In this document: positions 1-11,640 of the stretch, piece after piece
How the letters are laid out: every line of letters starts with the position of its first letter
Position numbering within the stretch: the stretch's first letter is position 1
Assembly (NCBI GenBank): GCA_916048095.2
Contig: OU696579.1
Coordinates: 5,987,001-6,051,000 of the forward strand
Source of the DNA: Sacculina carcini
Lineage: Eukaryota; Arthropoda; Thecostraca; Sacculinidae
Direction of reading: 5' to 3'
DNA: 64,000 bases
Notes under the pieces: generated by a model
What the model saw: the letters and a program-made list of their open reading frames with translations, nothing else
The model's database searches: none
What the model was told of the DNA's origin: nothing
Position numbers and translations under genes: made by a program

Positions 1-32
<32 letters not shown>

Positions 33-182
33 CACACACGCAAGCACAAGAGTCATACACATACAACAATCACGAACACACACACTCACCTACATATACA
101 CACAAACACACAAAAGCGACAAGTACATATACGCACAAACACAAACATACACTCACCTACATACACACACACACACACAAAC
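1..182. repeat. CA-rich simple repeat
   Basis: Nearly pure (CA)n at the window edge, grading into degenerate AC-rich sequence. Positions 118-156 are repeated exactly at 1676-1714, so this stretch is either the 3' tail of an upstream copy of the same LINE or the left target duplication of the LINE that follows. Confidence 0.85.
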
Positions 183-1714
183 AGGAGACAGGAAACATCA
201 TGAGGGAATGCAGAATGGAGCTGATTGAACCGATATGCGACATAATTTCCAATAGTCTGAAACATGGAGCAGTGCCACACCAGTGGAAGTGCTCTAAGAT
301 TGTGCCGATACACAAAAATGGATCAAAGTACGACCCATTAAACTATCGTCCAATATCACTGATAAGTGTGCTCTGTAAGATGTGCGAGAGAATAATCAAG
401 GACCAGTGGATGTGCTACTTGGAGACAGAAAACGCTTTGTCAAATTGTCAATTTGGATTTAGACCAGCAAGATCGTGTGTATTGAGTCTGCTGATGTTTT
501 ATAGCAAGATCATTGACCTTGTCCAAGAGAGAGATCAGTGGGTCGACAGTATATATTTGGACCTCAGCAAAGCATTTGACAAGGTGCCACACAACAGGCT
601 CTTATGGAAATTAGAGCAAAATGGAGGCGTGAGCGGAGTGTTGCTGAGATGGATGACCGACTTCCTGACGGGAATAAAAATGTGCACTGTTGTGAGAGGA
701 AAAGATTCAACCTGGAGGCAGGTCATAAGTGGAGTCCCACAGGGCTCAGTATTGGGGCCAATAATGTTCAGTGTTTATATGAACGACATAGTGGCGGATA
801 TTGACAGCACAATACATCTGTTTGCAGACGATGCGAAGATAATGCGGGCCATATCAAACCCGACCGACTGTCAAGCACTGCAGGAAGACCTGAACAAAAT
901 CCAAAAGTGGGCAGATACCTGGCAGATGACCTTCAACGAGACGAAATGTCACCTAATCAAGTTTGGCACGGGTAAAAACAGGCCGTCGGTGACGTATACC
1001 CTCGGAGGTACGGTACTAAATGAAGTGGACAAACAAAAAGACCTCGGTGTCATGGTGCAAAGAGATTTGTCCCCTGATGCCCACATTGATGATAACTGCG
1101 CCAAAACGTACTCCTTGCTGACCAGAATAAAACACGTCTTCAACTTTATAGATGCTGAAATATTGCGGAAGCTGATAGTGTAAGTTATTAGGCCCAAACT
1201 TGAGTATGCCGCAGTGGTTTGGTGTCCCCACGAAAAGCGTCTAGTAAAAAAAGTTGAAAAGATGCAAAGACTGGCCACCAGGCTTGTACCAGAGCTGAAA
1301 TGCTTCAGTTATGAGGACAGGCTAAATGCGTTGAAATTACCGACGTTGGAAGACAGGAGGACATGGGGTGATCTCATTCATATTTTCAGGAACATGACAG
1401 AAACCACAGCTCAGCAGGAAATTGGACTGATAAAGCAGGATAAAGGAAGGGGACACGGCAAGAAGCTGAGAAAACCTCGGTGCAAAAAAGACATAAAGAA
1501 ATACAGTTTTCCATTCAGGCGAATTGACGTTTGGAATAAATTACACAAGACTATCGTAAAGGCCAAAACTATAGGAGAGTTCAAACATAAATTGGATATT
1601 CAGTGGGAAAGAGACAGGACAGTCCGAGTGTAAGCTCATTTCCTGTACCACAACTAGGTAAGCACACACAAAACAGACAAGTACATATACGCACAAACAC
1701 AAACATACACTCAC
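118..1714 (+). mobile_element. LINE A copy 1 with 39-bp flanking direct repeats
   Basis: The RT fragment is bracketed by a 39-bp exact direct repeat, 118-156 and 1676-1714. As a target-site duplication this would be long but possible for a LINE; similarity continues imperfectly upstream of both copies, so tandem LINE tails are an alternative. The element is 5'-truncated and has an AC-rich 3' tail. Confidence 0.5.
183..1633 (+). pseudogene. LINE family A reverse transcriptase fragment, copy 1
   Basis: Reverse transcriptase of an APE-type non-LTR retrotransposon (jockey-like group), 5'-truncated so that it begins inside the RT fingers; no endonuclease remains. Visible motifs are NYRPISL, a palm motif A ending LDLSKAFDKVPH, SGVPQGSVLGP, and the catalytic box FADDAKI. 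An in-frame TAA at 1181-1183 divides it, but the same frame continues (VIRPKLEYAAVVW, then the C-terminal region KKDIKKYSFPFRRIDVWNKL) to a stop at 1631-1633. One nonsense codon is the only break seen. It matches the copy at 29781-30979, which carries the upstream half. It would act in target-primed reverse transcription if intact; here it is a dead fragment. Confidence 0.85.
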
Positions 1715-2096
1715 GTTTACATACTCAAAAACACAAAAATGCACACACACACATACATATTGAATAAGATAGCAAAGCCGACATACAGCACAGAAGACAA
1801 AACAACATACAACACATTAAGACAACACAACAGGCATACAACGACATACACTCAGATTGACAAATCACAACACAATAGACACACAAATACAAACCAGAAA
1901 ACACAACATAACAGACACACAAAGACATACACTCAAACAAATAGACAGAAAACACAACACAACAGACACACAAACACAGATAACAGAGCTCAACACAACA
2001 ACACACATACAGCATACAATGGAGAAACATACAGACACAAGAACAGAAAACACACGCATGAAGCACATACACATACAAGACAGAATTAGGAAACAA
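1715..2096. repeat. degenerate AC-rich tandem repeat
   Basis: A-rich and C-rich sequence built from variants of acacaacacaacagacacac with irregular spacing. Open frames on both strands follow from the composition (no T on this strand) and are not considered genes. Confidence 0.75.
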
Positions 2097-4082
2097 TCAG
2101 ACCTTATATTCAGTACTAATATATACAATATTATTAAGACAGTAATAAGACTTAGTGAGAAAGAAATTTTTAGTATGTTTTTTGAAAAGAGATAGAGATT
2201 TGATTGAGCGTATTGAGGGAGAAAGACTATTGTAGATACGAGGTCCTAAGATAGAGAAACAACGATTGTAGTGAGAATGCCTAAAAGGAAAGGAAGGTTC
2301 AACTAGTAGAAAAGGATCGTTAGAAGACCTAAGAGAAAGAGATGAGGTTTTATAAGACAGAAGGTCAAACAGATACGCAGGCTTACGAAGATGAAGAGCT
2401 GAATGAATAATTAAACAAATACGATACTCAACAAGAGCCTTAATGGGAAGTAACCTAAGTTTTTGTAAAGAAGAAGACACATGAGAACCCGAAGGAAGAT
2501 TAAATATCATACGACAAGCTTTATTAATAATAGATTGAAGTTTCCTAAGCTGGCTGTGGTTGAGAGATAGTAGAAGAGAACAGCAGTACTGAGTTTTACT
2601 AAAGATGAATGAATTAGCTAACTTGAAGGCAGCAGAGATGGTTATATATCTACGAATGGAATAGATACGCCTAAGTTGATAGTTACAACACCTGATAATG
2701 TCAGATATGTGTAAATAAAAAAAGAGAGTTATCGAGTATGATACCAAGACTACGTACAGAGCAGGATAGAGGTATACTAAGAGAAGTAGTACTATTAGAA
2801 GATGGAAAGAGAATATACTTAGTCTTATCAGGATTTAGTTTGAGATGACGAGTGAACGCCCATCTTTCTATATCAGATAGGATGGTACTGACAGAAGAGT
2901 GAGAAATAGACTCAGACGAGAGAAGGATTTGAATGTCGTCAGCGAATATTTGGAAGGACACATCGTGACGACGAAGAACTTTCCCTACAGAGGTAAGATA
3001 CATATTGAAGAGGAGAGGGCCTAAGACAGAGCCTTGAGGTACACCACAAGTTAGTGGGCAAGCCTCACTAAAAGAATCAGCAGAGGTAGAAACAAACTGA
3101 AGTCTATCAGAAAGATAAAAGCGAAAGAAAGAGAGAGCTGTGCCGCTAATGCCTAAATCTAACAGAGTATCAATAAGAAGCAGATGATTAACAGTGTCAA
3201 ATGCAGCAGAGAAGTCTAGTTGTATAAATAGAACATCATTACCAGAGAAATTAGATTTGAGATTAGAATCATAGAGAAAAATTAGAGAAGTTTCAGTAGA
3301 GTGAAAGTGCCGGAAGCCAGACTGCTCAGGAAAAAACAAATTGTTAGATTCAAGATATTCAGATATCTGTATGTAGGCAGCCATTTCAAGAACTTTAGAC
3401 AGCCGAGGAATTCTAGAGATTGGTCGATAGTTAGAAAGCGTGTTAGCATCCAGACCAGATTTCTTAAGTATAGGGAGAATACTGGCAGTTTTAGATGCAA
3501 GAAATTCCCCAAGAGTGAAAAAAGCATTGATGAAATTAGCTAAGAAAGGAAGGAGCAATTCAATGGAGTGAGGAATCCTGGAAAGATCAATGGGGTCGAG
3601 AGATGAAGAATGGATTTTAACATGCCTTAAATAGTTCTACAGTCAGAAAGGGTAACTAAAGTAAGAGTGAATAACAGAGGAGGGTAAAGGCGGAGAGTAT
3701 AATGGTAGAGCAGCAGGGAACAGGCAGCGAATCTTATCGATTTTAAACTGGAACAAATTCATAAATATGGAAGGTAACTGATCAGAAGCAGAATCTGGGA
3801 AAACAAGACTACGGGAATTACCTAAAATACTGTCAAAAAGCTTCCAAAGTTTCTTAGAATTGAGACAGGAAGAAATTTTAGAATTATAGTAAACTTTTTT
3901 GGCGGAATCACAGAGAAGGTGATGATGCCGACGAGCAGAACAGAAAGATTGCCAGGAAGAGTCAGTCTTGAGACGACGCCATTGACGCCATTGACAGTTA
4001 TGAAAAGCTGAGTAGCCAGCAGGAAGAGAGCTGTCAAAAGAGGATATTTCAGCAACAAATAGCCACGATTCAATAACCAGAA
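2097..4082 (-). pseudogene. CR1-like LINE family C, copy 1 (ORF2 remnants)
   Basis: Minus-strand ORF2 of a CR1-group LINE. Reading down from 4082: a scrap of the APE endonuclease (VIESWL, equivalent to the usual TETWL) is joined directly to the linker before the RT (WRRLKTDSSWQSFCSARR), so most of the endonuclease is deleted. The RT follows at 2701-3558 with NYRPISRIP, QLDFSAAFDTVNH, CGVPQGSVLGP and FADDIQI, then a frame change near 2720 into the C-terminal region (2097-2700) with RRIYSIRRY and FPFRHSHYNRCFS. There is a stop near 3643. The second copy (4148-11640) is close in sequence. Non-functional. Confidence 0.85.
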
Positions 4083-4147
4083 AAATATCATACATCATAT
4101 CATATCAATATCATACATCATATCATATCATATCATACATATCATAC
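4083..4147. repeat. (atcat)n tandem repeat between two LINE C copies
   Basis: About 65 bp of atcat/atatcatac units. LINE C itself contains atatcatac near 2505, at the equivalent of this junction, so the repeat probably grew from LINE sequence where the two copies meet. Confidence 0.8.
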
Positions 4148-4981
4148 ATTGAAGTTTCCTAAGCTGGCGGTGGTTGAGAGATAGTAAAAGAGAACAGCAA
4201 TACTGAATTTTACTGAAGATGAATGAGTTAGCTAACTTGAAAGCAGCAGAAATAGTTATATATCTACGAATGGAATAGATACGCCTAAGTTGAAAGTTAC
4301 AGCACCTAATAATGTCAGATATGTGTGAATTAGGGCTGGGCAGGAACCGTGAAAATTGATACTCACGGTTCCGGATCCGTAGGGCAGTGGAACCGTTGGA
4401 ACCGGTTCCGGAACCGGTTCCGCTTGGATGAAAAAATATATTTTCTGTGCGCATGTTTAGAGATCACCCAAAGGGAGAAGACACAAAAGAGAGTTGGCAT
4501 AGATGAACGTGTGACTGGGAAAATAACAAATGTTTATATAAATTCAAAATTTTATTGAAAGTCAAAGTTATATCAGTTTCATTATAGTGGGTATTCTCAC
4601 AAAATTAAATTCATCATTTCATAAATTTCATTTTTGTGGGGGATCCTCATTTTGTTTTTTTGGGTGAGTGAAGCATATAACTCTTGACTACGGCCCTGTA
4701 ATTTGAAGAAAAGCTTTAATATTCAATGAAGACATGTACAAGGCATTATCATCTCTATATTTAACAACAGAAAAATGCATACAATGCTGACACAATAATG
4801 TGGCTAATGCTGCAAAAATGTGCTAAATAGTCAATGTACTTTCCAATATAAACAATGTTTGCGTATCACCTGTTACATAATATCTCAAACAAACAATAAT
4901 TTGATTTCGGCTATTGCCCGAAAACGTTCGCTTATTCCGTAACGCACACGTTCACACACACATACACAAAACGCGTATATA

Positions 4982-5185
4982 TTACATATTTTTATTCAAA
5001 AAGAAAATCATATTTCTGTTTTCTTCTTTGAGACTGTTTCGTCTGTGTGATATCCATTCACCGGCTTTTGAAAATAAACGTTCAGATGGAACGGAAGATG
5101 CCGGTGTGCACAAATATTTTTTCGCCACTTCATGTAGTCGAGGCAGTAACAACGCTCGGTCCCTCCACCATGATAATGGATTCAC
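4982..5185 (-). pseudogene. hAT transposase C-terminal dimerisation domain
   Basis: The minus-strand peptide contains WW, then KKYLCTPASSVPSERLFSKAG and HRRNSLKEENRNMIFFLNKN, the conserved end of ZBED1-like/Ac-type hAT transposases (dimerisation domain). No BED finger or catalytic DDE region is readable upstream, so this is a relic. It matches the orientation expected for the autonomous parent of hAT-1. Confidence 0.85.
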
Positions 5186-6705
5186 TTCTCGGGAGACGTG
5201 AAATGGAAAATATGAAAAATATGAATTTGAATAGTTCTATATCGAGGCATATTGGCAATTTCAAAACAATTCCATATTAGCGATATAATGGGCGTTCTCG
5301 GGTAAAAAAAGTTACATTTGGGTAGAAGTATGTTAGTTATTCGTATGACTAAATGCTTAAATGATAAAGTATACGCCGAGTTCAACAAAAGAGTGATTTT
5401 CCCCCTAACGACCTCATTGAGTGATAATTATGAGATTCAATGATGAATATTGTGAAAATTTTCGTAATAATCGCAAGGTCACTAAGGCCCTCTGCTACGC
5501 TACTAATGTTGGAGCACTACAAGAATAAATAGAAACTAAAAAATAAGAGGGAAATTGATAAAAATGCCATTTTAATAAGTATAAACAATTTCTAATATTA
5601 AACATTTATGCATGATAATGTATAGAAATAAAGCAAAATCAAATTTTACTCACCACTCAAGTGTACACCATTCACTCACCATTCACGGTGGACCTCACTA
5701 GATTCAACTAAACAGCTTAAACACTAGTTGAGATGTTGACGCTGGTAGTTTGACTGACAAATTATTTGTCCTTAGCCGCGTACAACCAAGTCAGCCTGTT
5801 GATTTCAGTCATAACAGACTCTGAGTGAAAACAAGGTTTCCACACAAATATGACCAGATTCATCAATGTCCACACTGGCTGACTTCCATCCAGGATTTTC
5901 ACGCACATTTCGTTCGATACAAACAAACTTAGCAGGCATCTTTCTCGCCTGGTTCACACCTGTATCGGTTTTCACATTCTTTGTGGGCGACACGTCAAAT
6001 GTGATTGATGTGCCGTGATCACAGCTTTGGTCATGTATGCTTGTGTGCATTAGAATGTGTGGATTCTTTACTTTTCCAAAAGTTTAACTAGTACCAAGTT
6101 GCGGTAGATACATTTTTTCATGCTGATTCCGAAACTGTATATTTTATTGGATTCAATGAGAAAACCTTTTCCGGAAGTCAAGTTGAAACATCCATTTTGT
6201 CGTGAAATTGCGATCGTGTAGCGTTTAATTGGCTGCCTTTGATTTTAAAATTATTGTTGTTTGTTTGTTTGATTGTTGAATTGTAATTGAAGTCACCATG
6301 GAAAGGATGCAGTTTTCACGCAGACTTAGAAAAATGTTGTATCAACATTCATGCGATACTTTTTCTCTCAAATTAGCTGAGAATGAGGTTATTTAATCAA
6401 ATTCCGGTAATCATACGCAAAAAAATATTATATTAATAATATATTCAATAAAATAAGCGTAATAAATAATATGTATTAAATTTAGTATTATACCTCGTGT
6501 AATATGACTCTGCGCGCACAGACTTACTTGCAAATAATGTACATGTATTTCAGAAAAAAGAAGACAATATAATACGCATTTTTTAAATACACGTGAAAAA
6601 CTGCATTCACCGCAATTTCATATTAGCGTTTATTCTAAAACGCACCGTAGTGTTCATGTAGTGTGTGCGCAATGCGCATACATTTTCCTGTCAGTCCTGA
6701 TACTA

Positions 6706-6960
6706 AGATCCGTGTGGACCCGGGTCCGAGAATCGGAACCGTGTGGACTCGGATCCGTGTGGACCCGGGTCCAAGAATCGGAACCGTGTGGACTCGGATC
6801 CGTGTGGACCCGGGTCCGAGAATCGGAACCGTGTGGACTCGGATCCGTGTGGACCCGGGTCCGAGAATCGGAACCGTGTGGACTCGGATCCGTGTGGACC
6901 CGGGTCCAAGAATCGGAACCGTGTGGACTCGGATCCGTGTGGACCCGGTTCCAGAACCGG
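6706..6960. repeat. 45-bp minisatellite inside hAT-1
   Basis: Six unit starts at 6706, 6751, 6796, 6841, 6886 and 6931 give an exact 45-bp period. Each unit contains GGACCCGGGTCC and GGAACC-type motifs resembling the element's subterminal repeats. Because 45 is a multiple of three and units have no stops, several frames on both strands stay open; none is a gene. Confidence 0.95.
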
Positions 6961-7042
6961 TTCCGAGTCTCGGACCCGGTTCCAATACCCACGTAGCAGA
7001 ACCGTCAAAACCGGTTCCGGAACCGGTTCCTGCCCAGCCCTA

Positions 7043-7328
7043 GTGTGAATCAAAAGAAAGAGAGCTATCGAGAATGATACCAAGACTACGTACAGAGCAG
7101 GATAGAGGTATACTAAGAGAAGTAGTACTATTAGAAGATGGAAAGATAATATACTTAGTCTTATCAGGATTAAGTTTGAGATGCCGAGTGAATGCCCAAC
7201 TTTCAATATCAGATATAATAGAACTGACTGAAGAGAGAGAAATAGACACGGACGAGAGAAGGATTTGAATGTCGTCAGCGCATATTTGAAACGACACATC
7301 GTGACGTCGAAGCACTTTCCCTACAAAG
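7043..7328 (-). pseudogene. LINE C copy 2, RT middle segment
   Basis: Encodes the RT region with the box written FQICADDIQI (Phe of FADD changed to Cys) and the thumb (RHLKLNPDKTKYIIF, SVRSLGIILD). It is the piece between the two hAT insertions and continues at 10149 upstream and 4322 downstream. Confidence 0.85.
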
Positions 7329-10140
7329 CAGGGGTTCCCAACCGGTGGGTCGCGACCCCCTGGGGGGTCGCGAACCTTGGCAGGGGGGTCGCGAAGCTTT
7401 GACTGGGAGTCGCCTAGTCTTGTAAAAAGTAGCTTAGGATATCATTATATTTGTTTCATCAGTTACATTTCTCATGCATTTACATTTTTCTTTTTTGCTT
7501 CGGTGCAAACGTGTGCTACTTTAGTTTAATGCCAAAATATGATATTATAGGTGTATGTATGCGTGCCTGTGATCTAATGTGCCTGTGTGAATGTGTATGT
7601 GTCTGCAACTGTATGTATGTGTTTATCAGTGAGTAGCGAGTATTTGACTGCACGTGCATGTATGTATGCGCATGTGTGTGTGTGTGTGCGTGTGTGTGTG
7701 CTCTTGCTGTCGACACGTGATTCATGTGGTTGCTGATTGGTGGATGACGAATGGCGCCACTGGCCACACTCCCTCCCCTCCTTACCAGGCTATGCTTACC
7801 ACGTCATTACTCCTGCTGCATATTGTGGTGACAAGTACAACAGTTTTAATTAATTTCGGCAAGGAGATAAGGCAAGCAGTAGAGGTGAGTTGTTGAGGCA
7901 AGCATGCTGTTGTGATATGACACTTTAATTGAAAAAATGCTGTTATTCAAGTTTTTAGTATATTTTCGAATTAAATAAATTAAAAACATTATTTACTCTG
8001 TTCACAACCATGGCTAAACGACGCAGATACTCGGAATGCTACCTCAACATTGGCTTCACCCCTCTGCTTGCCAGTGACGGCATCGAGAAACCACAGTGTG
8101 TTTTGTGCCATGCTGTCCTGAGTGGAGAGTCAATGAAACCATCAAAACTCAAGCGTCATCTCGTGACGAAACATCCAGAACACGCAAAGAAGGATTTGGA
8201 TTTCTTCAAACGGCATCAACAGTGTCTTAAAACTCAATAACTCGACAGAAGTGGGTCGTTTCAGCAGCAAACTGCAGCCCTAGTAGAAGCCTCGTTTGAC
8301 ATTGCATTCGAAATTGCTAAACAACAAAAGCCTCACACAATTGGAGACACATTTCATAAACCCTGCATGATGAAAACAGTATATCGTATTCTTGGAGAAG
8401 CCAGTGCAATGAAGATGCAGCAAGGATGGAGATGATGATGAGAATATGATGAGAAGATGCAGCAAGGATGAGAAGCTGATAATGATGATGAGAAGATGCA
8501 GCAATACAGAGGCGCATTTCTAAAATGTCGATGGATGTGAAGGAACAGGCGTTGACTGAAATCAAGAGTTCCCCTTTGTTCTCCTTTCAGCTCGACGAGT
8601 CAACAGATACAAGTTAATGTTGTAAGTAGCTTGTCTTCGTGAGATACATAAATTCAGGTGAGATTAATGATGAATTCTTATTATGCAGTGCACTTGAAAC
8701 CACAGCAAAATCTGATGATGGAAAAAGTTTAAGCTTGTATCCAAGATGAAGATCTTCAATGGGAAAACGTATGTGGGGTTTGTACGGATGGGGCAATGGC
8801 TATGCTGGGATCGAAATCAGGATTCCAAATTAGATTGAAGAAGTTAGCACCTCAAGCAAAGGGAATCCACTGCATGATTCACCGATATGCTGTCACCAGC
8901 AAGGCTCTCCCTGCCTCTCTGCAGGAAGTGTTTGATTGTGTAATCAAAATTGTAAATTACGTGAAGACCCAAGCACTCAACACTCGCCTACTTAAAGAAC
9001 TATGCAAAGGCATAAATGCTGACCACGAAGTCCTTCTCTTCTACACAGCAGTACGTTGGTTGTCGAAAGGAAACGTTGTTAATCGTGTCTTTGAAATAAA
9101 AGATGAAATAAAGCTTTTCCTGGAGACTCAAGAAAGAAAAGATATTCTGGTTCACTTCAAAGATGAAGCCTGGAAAAAAGGGTTACGTACCTGGCGGACA
9201 TTTTTCACGAGCCGAACAAGCTCAATATGAAGCTTCAAGGAAAGGAAACACATGTTCTCCTTTCTCAAGATAGTCTTAGGTCTTTTGTTTCCAAACTGCA
9301 GAACTTGAGTCGGAAAACCAATCTTGGAAACATCGCCATGTTTGAAAAACTTTGTGAAGTGATGGATGAGTCTCAGAGCCAACTGGATCAGTTCCTCAAA
9401 AATGAGATTATCGAACATCTTCAGTCTCTAGAAAAGGAAGTCGAGCGTTACTTCCCTGAGCTATCACAGGAACAAGAGGCCCTAGTAAGGAACACATTTT
9501 GTACTGAACTTGAAGTATCCAGCATCCCATATAATATCCAAGATGAACTTCTGGATCTAAGGAACGACTCTTCAGCTCGTGATCTCTTCAAGGAGAAATC
9601 CATAACTCAGTTCTGTTGCGCTATGTATCCGTCATACTCCAAAGTCAGCATGATAGCTTTACGTGTACTAGTTCCATTTGCTTCTACCTACTTGTGTGAG
9701 GCAGGATTTTCAACGCTTGTTAATATAAAAGTAAAGAATAGGAACAGATTGGATGTTGGAGATGGCATGAGACTGGCTCTAACAAACGCTCGGCCACGAA
9801 TATCAAAGCTTTCTGCTGAAATGCAACATCAAACATCCCACTAGCTGGGTTTAATAGCTGTTCAAACCCATGTTAATGTCATTTTAAGGAATATATGTTC
9901 TTTTTGTTCAGGTTGGACCAATGTGATTTAATTTCCCAAAACAAAAAATTACTGGATTCTTGAACATATTTTTAGACTTTTCTTTCCCTCTCTATCACAG
10001 AAAATACACCCTACTATATCACCTTTTTGTATATATTCAATGTCAAGTGTGACAGTCTTCAAAATCAAAACAAAAGGGGTCGCGTGGATTCCGAATTCTT
10101 GGGAAGGGGGTCCCAAGTACAAAAAGGTTGGGAACCCCTG
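7329..10140 (+). mobile_element. hAT-2 transposon (ZBED5-like), 2812 bp
   Basis: Terminal inverted repeats CAGGGGTTCCCAACC and GGTTGGGAACCCCTG, followed by the GTGGGTCGCGACCCC-type subterminal sequence typical of this hAT group. Flanked by CTACAAAG (7321-7328) and CTACAGAG (10141-10148), an 8-bp duplication with one mismatch. It carries a decayed transposase gene on the plus strand. 9845-10140 is the non-coding right end. Confidence 0.95.
8010..9844 (+). pseudogene. ZBED5-like hAT transposase, broken
   Basis: Begins at ATG 8010 in a good context. The first 76 codons hold a BED zinc finger (CVLC, then SKLKRHLVTKHPEH). A TAA follows, and homology resumes in other frames: 8796-9230 (catalytic-core region with MIHRYAV and AVRWLSKGNV) and 9227-9844, ending in the hAT dimerisation region (PFASTYLCEAGFSTLVNIKVKNRNRL is represented across 9675-9755). 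Between 8400 and 8510 there is a gatgatgag/agatgcagcaa repeat expansion that disrupts the frame. At least one nonsense change and two frame changes make it non-functional. The gene orientation agrees with the element's termini. Confidence 0.9.
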
Positions 10141-11040
10141 CTACAGAGGTTAGATAGATATTGAAGAGGAAAGGGCCTAAGACAGAGCCTTGAGGGACAC
10201 CGCAAGTTAGTGGGCAAGCGTCACTACAAGAATCAGCAGAGGTAGAGACGTATTGAGATTTATCAGAAAGATAAGAGCGAAAGAAAGAGAGAGCTGGGCC
10301 GCTAATGCCTAAATCTAACAGAGTATCAATAAGAAGCAGATGATTAACAGTGTCAAATGCAGCAGAAAAGTCTAGTTGTATAAGTAGAACATCCTTGCCA
10401 GAGAGAGTAGATTTTAAAATAGAATCATAGAGATATATTAGAGAAGTTTCTGTAGAGTGAAAGTGACGGAAGCCAGACTGCTCAGGATGAAACAAATTGT
10501 CAGACTCAAGGTATTCAGATAGCTGTATATAGGCAGCCATTTCAAGAACTTTGGACAGCCAAGGAATTCTAGAGATAGGTCTATAGTTAAAAAACATGTT
10601 AGCATCCATATCAGATTTCTTAAGTATAGGGAGAATACTGGCAGTTTTAGATGCAAGAAATTCCCCAAGAGTGAAAGAAGCATTGATGAAATTAGCTAAG
10701 AAGGGAAGGAGCAATTCAATGGAGTGAGGAATCCTGGAAAGATCAATGGGGTCGAGAGATGAAGAATGGATTTTAACATGCCTTAAAATAGTTCTACAGT
10801 CAGAAAGGGTAACTAAAGTAAGAGTGAATAACAGAGGAGGGTAAAGGCGGAGAGTATAATGGTAGAGCAGCAGGGAACAGGCAGCGAATCTTATCGATTT
10901 TAAACTGGAACAAATTCATGAATAAAGAAGGTAATTGGTTAGATGCCAAATCAGGAAGGATGAGACTACGGGAATTACCTAAAAGACTGTTAAAAAGCTT
11001 CCACAGTTTATTAGAATTGAGACAGGAAGCGATTTTAGTA
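10141..11040 (-). pseudogene. LINE C copy 2, N-terminal RT and linker
   Basis: Fingers and palm of a CR1-like RT: NYRPISRIPWLSKVLEMA, QLDFSAAFDTVNH, CGVPQGSVLGP, then the break caused by hAT-2 at 10140. Upstream (10800-11040) is the RT-proximal linker (SNKLWKLFNSLLGNSRS). A stop lies between linker and RT as in copy 1. At about 11040 it is joined to ORF1 sequence with the endonuclease missing. Confidence 0.85.
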
Positions 11041-11614
11041 TCTCGCGTGTCACTGCCTGAGCGAACGAACGCGGATGTTGAATAGGCACTGCCTGCGCGT
11101 ATGAGCGCGGATGTTGAACAGGCATCAGTGGCGGAGTCGGCATCAGTGGCGGAATTGACATCAGTGGTGGAGTTGACATCAGTGGCGGAGTTGGCAGCAG
11201 CGGAGGCTTCGGGCAAGTCATCCGTTGCAGCTGGACCTTAATTTCGCTGACAGTCTTGGTCAGCTGCGCGAGAGATTGGCTCTCGGTCGAAGAAGATTGG
11301 CCCATGTTCACCATGGTTTTTTTGTCGGCGGTTGTAATGCCGACAAGGCTGTCCAGCTACTCCTGCATTTCTGCAGTGTTGCAGTCACGAGCGAGAGTGC
11401 AACTTTCACACGTGAAGGAAGCCCTGGTGGTGAAGAAATTCATGGTCATATACTTGGGCATTCGGCTGCATCTCACATGCACGTATGTTTTGCATTGCGA
11501 ACAAGACAACGCACAGGCAGTCACGGCCATTTTGCACGTGGTACAAACTGAGCCGTCAGGAGGGGAAGCAACGCGGGACGGTTGAAGCCCGGCAGGATTG
11601 ATGATCGCGGCCAT
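10979..11614 (-). pseudogene. LINE C copy 2, ORF1 with PHD-like zinc finger
   Basis: The minus ATG at 11612-11614 opens 85 codons containing C-x2-C, C-x2-C, H-x2-C and C-x2-C pairs (VCTTC, SCSQC, HVRC, FTCESC), the C4HC3 pattern of the PHD-like finger found in ORF1 of some CR1 elements. After a frame change near 11340 comes a Ser/Gln-rich stretch and a PPLM(S/P)T hexapeptide repeat encoded by 18-bp tandem units (about 11124-11195), then YAQAV twice. ORF1 proteins bind element RNA and act as chaperones; here it runs into ORF2 sequence through an internal deletion. Confidence 0.7.
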
Positions 11615-11640
11615 GAGGGCACTATAAGATCACAAGCACA

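Larger units (their letters stand above)
4331..7042 (-). mobile_element. hAT-1 transposon, 2712 bp, TSD GTGTGAAT
   Basis: Termini are TAGGGCTGGGCAGGAACCG and its inverted partner CGGTTCCTGCCCAGCCCTA; both are flanked by the 8-bp direct repeat GTGTGAAT (4323-4330, 7043-7050), the hAT hallmark. Both subterminal regions carry repeated GGAACCGGTTCC palindromes, likely transposase sites. The right end holds a 45-bp minisatellite. Only the C-terminal part of a transposase can be recognised, on the minus strand. The rest (about 5300-6650) is AT-rich with no readable gene. Confidence 0.93.
4148..11640 (-). mobile_element. CR1-like LINE family C, copy 2, split by two hAT insertions
   Basis: Segments 4148-4330, 7043-7328 and 10141-11640 join into one minus-strand LINE once the two hAT elements are removed. 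The joins are exact: hAT-1 sits between two GTGTGAAT copies and hAT-2 between CTACAAAG and CTACAGAG, and LINE C copy 1 gives the uninterrupted sequence at both sites (near 2707 and 2985). The 3' end is missing beyond 4148 and the endonuclease is deleted near 11040. Confidence 0.88.

Noticed and set aside
1739-2195. Open frames over AC-rich sequence on both strands
   Set aside because: They follow from the absence of stop-forming bases in the repeat; composition is Thr/His/Gln or Cys/Val only and no homology is visible.
5805-6050. 81-codon minus-strand ORF inside hAT-1
   Set aside because: No similarity to hAT transposase and isolated in AT-rich sequence.
6661-7048. Long frames in several registers across the 45-bp repeat
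   Set aside because: Period divisible by three with stop-free units opens frames on both strands; not genes.
11225-11585. Two overlapping plus-strand ORFs
   Set aside because: Antisense to LINE C ORF1, whose zinc-finger cysteines give a better explanation.
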